A stretch of 64,000 bases of DNA, taken from Agapetus fuscipes (lineage: Eukaryota; Arthropoda; Insecta; Trichoptera; Glossosomatidae). The position numbers and the translations under genes were made by a program. The notes under the pieces were generated by a model that saw only the letters and a list, made by a program, of their open reading frames with translations, searched no databases and was not told the origin of the DNA. Below are positions 60,301 through 64,000 of the stretch, in pieces. Where the stretch lies: contig OX637339.1 of the NCBI GenBank assembly GCA_951799405.1, positions 4,278,001 to 4,342,000 on the forward strand, written 5' to 3'. The number at the start of each line of letters is the position of its first letter. Position 1 is the first letter of the stretch.

Positions 60301-63300
60301 TTTTATTGTACCATACTGTAAAAAATGGTTCACTTTGCCAATGTCACCCCTGTTTCAGGGAATGTCGGCTAGAGTTGCAGGGCTTATGTTCATTTGAGGT
60401 TTGGATTTTATTTGTAAGTACACAATCAGCATTTGTAAGCGCAAACTACACGTGTTTGTTTGTGGGCATACATCTGAGAGCTTTGAATGAATATATCCTT
60501 GCAACTTAGATTATAGATAGATTCACATAAATTTCCAACATTTATTTATTTGAAAACCAGAAATGATTTTTTTGATGATTTATATAAATTTCCAAAGTTC
60601 AGGCAAAATGATGTGTTGTAGTATTAAATCGTATCTACTGATATATAAAACAACATATTAAACATAATAGTAATCTGATTAATGTATGATTTACATAGTA
60701 TCCAAGATTAACTGTTTTTTTTCCTAGTACAAGATTTTACAATCTTGGGTCCTGTGGAAATTGTAAATCAATCATCATACCATGAAAATTCATGCGTCGT
60801 TTTATAGATCAATAGAAATAAGGATTAACAAAATGTCACATTATTTTGACATCTATAATCTAAGTTGCAAAGATATATTAACATATAAGCTCATATCAAA
60901 TGCATGCCCACAAACAAACATGTGTAGTTCGCGATTACAAATGCTGAATATGTCTAATCTAATCTAATATAATCTAAGTTGCAAAGATATATTACATTAG
61001 GCATTCGCATTATATACATTCTCATAAGTAGACACATACAAGTTCGCGCTTGCACATGCCGCATGTGAACCTACAACATAAAAACCCAAATCTCAGTGTA
61101 CTTACAAATAAAATAAAAAACTCAAACAAAAACCCTGCAACTTTTGCCGACCTTCCTGGACACAGGGGTGACATTGGCAAAGTGAACCATTTTTTACAGT
61201 ATGGGTTTGTCAGCCTCATACCAACCTATAAGTCAAGGAGGCACTATGGAAATAGATTCACATCATCTACAAAAGCAACCGTTTCTCAAATTCTTCCGGT
61301 TATTTTTTGCATCCACTTACCCCAATTGTCAGGCTTTCGTCCAGGATCATCCGCAGTTTATACTTCTTCCGCAACTCCACAAGTCTGGGCAGCGGGCACA
61401 TGGTGCCAGATTTGAAGTAGATGCCCTCGGCGACTATGAAAGACCTCTTCTTCGTGAGTCTACCGCCGGCTTTGGCGAGGAGTTCTTCCAAATGCTGCAT
61501 GTCGTTGTGACGGAAGTAGTGCACCGTGCTGCGAGACGCATCCAGCCCTTTCTGAATGGCAAAGTTGACACATTCATCACTGAAATAAAACATGAAACAA
61601 CATGTGTTTTTATATATGTTACGTATTGATACTTTAAAGGTAATACTGAATAAGTGGTGTATTAAGCTAACATGAGTTTCTCAGATAAATGCACCGTTAC
61701 CCTGTACCCTACAAAAAATAAAATACTAAGCAATTGTGAAAATCCTGTTAATATAAAACAAAACAACAATACCTCAAAAATAAATCTATAACAAATCAAT
61801 TAAAACTCAAAATTTACAATAATCTAATCTAATCTAGGTTGCAAATATGTAACATTAAGGATTCACATTATAGGTATGCATTTTCACAAGCAGACACGTA
61901 TAAGTTCGCGCTTAAACATGCCACATGCGGACTTACAATATTAAAAGCCAAATCTCAAATGAACATACACCCTGCAACTCTTGCCGACCTTCTCTGAAAC
62001 AGAGGTGACATTAGCAAAGTGAACTATCTTCTACAGCATGGGTGGTCAGCCGCGTACCAACCTATAAGTCAAAGAACATACACAACAAATAACATTTTTA
62101 CAATCAATAAATAATATGTATGGACATCATCCATAATATTTATACAATTTCAAAACCTCCTTTAAAAACCCAGTACTCAGAGTATAAAATGATTGAGTAA
62201 ATCTCACCTCAATTCCGTAAATAAAAAATGTATACAATATACAATAGCACTCCTAGAGAGTGATTTAGTTTTCATACTTTTTTTATTAACACATTCATGG
62301 TGAGTTTACACAATGCCTTATACTTTAGACACTTCTATATGAAGGAGCTTTGATAACAAAATAATACCAAGTATTGCTACTAATAGGTATGCAGTTTTCT
62401 TCTAATCCGATAACACTAATATGTAATATGACATCATGCATCTATGTACACATATTATAATTAACTTTTACAAATAATTACACTTTCCTTATTCATTTTC
62501 TTTTTTTCTTTGTAATTATTCTTCTTATTAAGTCTTGAGAATTAAGTTCTCCGATATATCTTAAGTTTGAGTAAAATCCGAAAAGTGTAATGAATCTAGA
62601 AAATCAAAATTTAAATCTATAATGCATCATCTACGTTGCAAAGATATATTACATTTAAGATTCACATTACATGCATTCATCCATTTGCAATGTGTACAAT
62701 TTTTTACATAATGGGTGTTCAGACTCCTACCAACCTATTAGTAAAGGAAAACAAAAATTTCAGAAAGTGGCCTCAGCTTACACAAAAATAATTTAAACTG
62801 TGAGGAGAGAAATGACGCAGCTTTTTCAGATGGCAAGTTTGAGAAGGACTGCAAGAGGCAGGCGCTAAAGGGAAGCTATGGTTTTATTTGGGAGTGTCGC
62901 CATAAGAGAAAAAAAAAGTAACTCACGCAAATACCAAATCTCCTTTCTTTGCATAAGATGGAATAGCACTGGCAATAGTTGAGAATCCATATGAGTAAAC
63001 ACAAGCTTCTTCCACTCCCATAAACTTGGCCAATTTCTCTTCCAGCTCCAAATGAACGTCGATGGTCCCGTAGAATCCTCGCGGGCCACAAGATCCCACA
63101 CCATACTTGCGTAGGGCTTCAATGGAGTCATCCCGCATCTTTTCTTCTCTGTCCAAACACAAGAAGCTCGTAGCGCCCATGTTGCATATGCCCTCTGAAA
63201 TCTTTCCCATAACGGGAGTGGCTGGCAGCACCACGGTCTCCTCAACCAAGGGCAGGGGCTTCCAAGCCAGCAAGTTTTGCTCATTCACAGGCTTCGGTTT

Positions 63301-63520
63301 CACAATCCTTGGACGATTGTAATTCCAGAAGAAAAACATCATTCCGATGATGATTTGAAGGCCGATAGCGGCTGTCCACCAGCCCGCCTGAAATTACAAA
63401 AAAAAATTAGAACATATTTTAAATTTGGAACAAATGTTTGAAAACATTTGAAATTTAGAACGCGATCCGGTTTTATAAAGATTTGCATACCATGTCGATT
63501 ACATCCATCACGATAAACAT
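54322..63520 (-). CDS. Spt-I: Serine palmitoyltransferase subunit 1 (LCB1/SPTLC1)
   Basis: Non-catalytic partner subunit of serine palmitoyltransferase, the first step of sphingolipid synthesis (serine + palmitoyl-CoA) in the ER membrane. Exons on the minus strand: 63520-63491, 63387-62927, 61579-61321, 55955-55796, 55219-55096, 54619-54322; phases agree and give 443 residues (human 473). An N-terminal membrane helix is at about 12-34. The fold-type I aminotransferase-like core follows, with [15 protein letters not shown] (Cys about 110, equivalent to human Cys133), [26 protein letters not shown], a LDESLTIG stretch, [17 protein letters not shown] and [11 protein letters not shown]. As in other LCB1 proteins I see no PLP-lysine motif; that lysine is in SPTLC2. 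The first coding exon is only 30 nt ([10 protein letters not shown]). The TAA stop is at 54322-54324. It converges with tektin-2. Intron 3 (5.4 kb) holds SINEs, an RLE-type retroelement fragment and an inverted DDX5 5'-region copy. Confidence 0.94.
54720..54925 (-). mobile_element. RTE-2 LINE 3' fragment
   Basis: The minus strand gives HMERMNERxWIx[21 protein letters not shown] then a GTTACAATTACAGTTACAGT tail. In SPTLC1 intron 5. Confidence 0.65.
56125..56425 (+). repeat. SINE-B copy, tail type II
   Basis: GACCGGTCCTCCAGTGGC, GGTTCGAATCCCGGCGGAGC, body, CACTGCTGCACTATAACGAG and a decayed GAGTTTCTAAAATCTA tail. In SPTLC1 intron 3. Confidence 0.75.
56430..57180. other. AT-rich intronic stretch
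   Basis: No gene. GTCTTAAGAGGGTGCTAGG at 56435 and GAGAGCGCTCTTAACC at 58866 are loosely inverted and might mark one old 2.4-kb element around later insertions. Confidence 0.3.
57189..57388 (+). repeat. SINE-C copy
   Basis: TTCCTTGACTTATAGGTTGG to TTTGCAACTTTAATTTAGAT. Confidence 0.75.
57720..57895 (+). repeat. SINE-B copy, tail type I (head lost)
   Basis: CCATTACAAAGACCCGTCAC, GAGGGCTCTTGAGGTGTAAT, AAATAAATCATCCTGATATT-(ATT)n. Confidence 0.7.
58196..58422. mobile_element. MITE-1 copy 3
   Basis: GTTCTTGTTTGCCCTATACA / GTCTATACGGCAAACAAGAA inverted ends; interior in reverse orientation to copy 2. Confidence 0.7.
58540..58745 (+). pseudogene. inverted copy of the presumed DDX5 promoter and 5' exon
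   Basis: Matches the reverse complement of about 31741-32005: AATATTTATAACGTGTG, TTATCTGTCAA, CTAGCTATTTC, ACCAACATTCAAGATTTTTT, ATTACTAATGACCATT-TC then GTAAGT (donor kept) and AAAATAATTTCTAGTCC. No downstream DDX5 exon follows. It is in SPTLC1 intron 3, antisense to it. Confidence 0.65.
59375..60200 (-). mobile_element. retroelement 3' fragment with nuclease-like C-terminus (copy 2)
   Basis: A minus-strand ORF of 182 codons (60167-59619): [18 protein letters not shown] basic part, [77 protein letters not shown] and [13 protein letters not shown]. The D and E-x-T spacing (RPDIV, VELTV) suggests a PD-(D/E)xK-like nuclease of a non-LTR element. 3' UTR to 59375. Best preserved of the two copies. 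Confidence 0.6.
60311..60528 (+). repeat. SINE-C copy
   Basis: ACCATACTGTAAAAAATGGT to TTGCAACTTAGATTATAGAT. Confidence 0.75.
60855..61240 (-). repeat. two SINE-C copies in tandem
   Basis: A short 3' piece (60855-60955) is followed by (CTAAT)n and a full reverse copy (60956-61240) that itself changes sub-type at about 61096. Confidence 0.7.
61647..61755. mobile_element. MITE-2 copy, truncated
   Basis: CTGAATAAGTGGTGTATTAA, AGTTTCTCAGATAAATGCAC; half an element, same orientation as 40841-41059. Confidence 0.55.
61820..62085 (-). repeat. SINE-C copy, full length
   Basis: AATCTAATCTAATCTAGGTT to CCAACCTATAAGTCAAAGAA. Confidence 0.8.
62086..62630. other. AT-rich intronic stretch of SPTLC1
   Basis: Nothing recognised. 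Confidence 0.4.
62631..62745 (-). repeat. SINE-C, internally deleted
   Basis: ACGTTGCAAAGATATATTAC then, after a deletion of the centre, TTTTTTACATAATGGGTGTT and CCTACCAACCTATTAGTAAA. Ends about 180 bp from an SPTLC1 exon. Confidence 0.55.
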
Positions 63521-64000
63521 TTTTCAATTTTAATTGATTTCAATTACTTGTAACCACATCGACGCCTAATTTGATAATGCCAAACGTCAAAATGACACTT
63601 GACACTTGAAATTCATAAAAAAAAATTGACATTGGTGCTGCGACGGTGCAGTTTGTATTTTCGTATTTTCCTTCTTTTACGAAACCAAAATCTCTTTCTG
63701 GAAACTGAGTCTTAGACAAATAATGTAATGTTTTGTATTACAAACATTCAAATAAAAAGGATCACAAAACGCATTAAAAATAAATGAAAGTTTATTTTAC
63801 GCTAAGATTTTATGTTAAAAATTAAGGCAGCTTGGCAACACTGAGCTTAGCTTATTTTTGAACCACAGCCAAGAAAAAATGTTCATTTTGTACCTACCCA
63901 TTCTAATCACAGAAATAAATCAAGTTGGTACAATTGTTCAACGCGAACGCAACTTCCACGTATTTCCACTTGGCTCTTTTGACTTTTCAAGTTTCCATTT
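63521..64000 (-). promoter_or_regulatory. SPTLC1 upstream region
   Basis: No coding sequence is recognised between the SPTLC1 start and the window end. It presumably holds the SPTLC1 5' UTR and promoter; no TATA box or clear motif stands out. Confidence 0.3.

Overview
Eukaryotic nuclear DNA: AT-rich, split genes with GT-AG introns, packed with transposable elements. The protein content (a Tre1/moody-type rhodopsin GPCR with NRY, ATP synthase subunit d, a DDX5/Rm62 helicase, a THAP protein, tektin-2, serine palmitoyltransferase subunit 1) points to an arthropod, probably an insect. I cannot name the species. No bacterial genes, CRISPR arrays or operons were seen.

Layout. (1) 361-4895 (+): C-terminal four exons of a Tre1-like GPCR; its first exon lies left of the window. 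(2) 9519-10510 (+): complete three-exon ATP synthase d gene. (3) 16882-31479 (-): DDX5/Rm62 DEAD-box helicase, six coding exons, introns up to about 9 kb full of repeats; the start codon could not be located. (4) 32073-38665 (+): THAP protein with a coiled coil, divergent from DDX5, with two near-identical tandem first exons (32073-32140 and 34068-34135). (5) 41199-51672 (+): six-exon tektin-2. (6) 54322-63520 (-): six-exon SPTLC1, convergent with tektin-2.

The genes look like an ordinary housekeeping/ciliary neighbourhood without a shared pathway. Most other sequence is transposon-derived: four SINE-like families (called A-D here; A, B and D have tRNA-like heads, C is also the 3' end of an RTE LINE), several LINE lineages (RTE-like, CR1-like, I-like with RNase H, and an element with a nuclease-like C-terminus), two hAT-like families with 8-bp target duplications, two short inverted-repeat MITE families, piggyBac-like TTAA ends, and two fold-back repeats centred on a hammerhead-like hairpin.

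The most interesting points are the tandem alternative THAP first exons; an inverted copy of the presumed DDX5 5' region inside an SPTLC1 intron; a 3.55-kb hAT-like element splitting an RTE LINE with a perfect 8-bp duplication; a SINE family with two different tails; a retroelement ending within about 10 nt of a DDX5 splice donor; and a 28-nt copy of ATP synthase d exon 2 downstream of the same gene.
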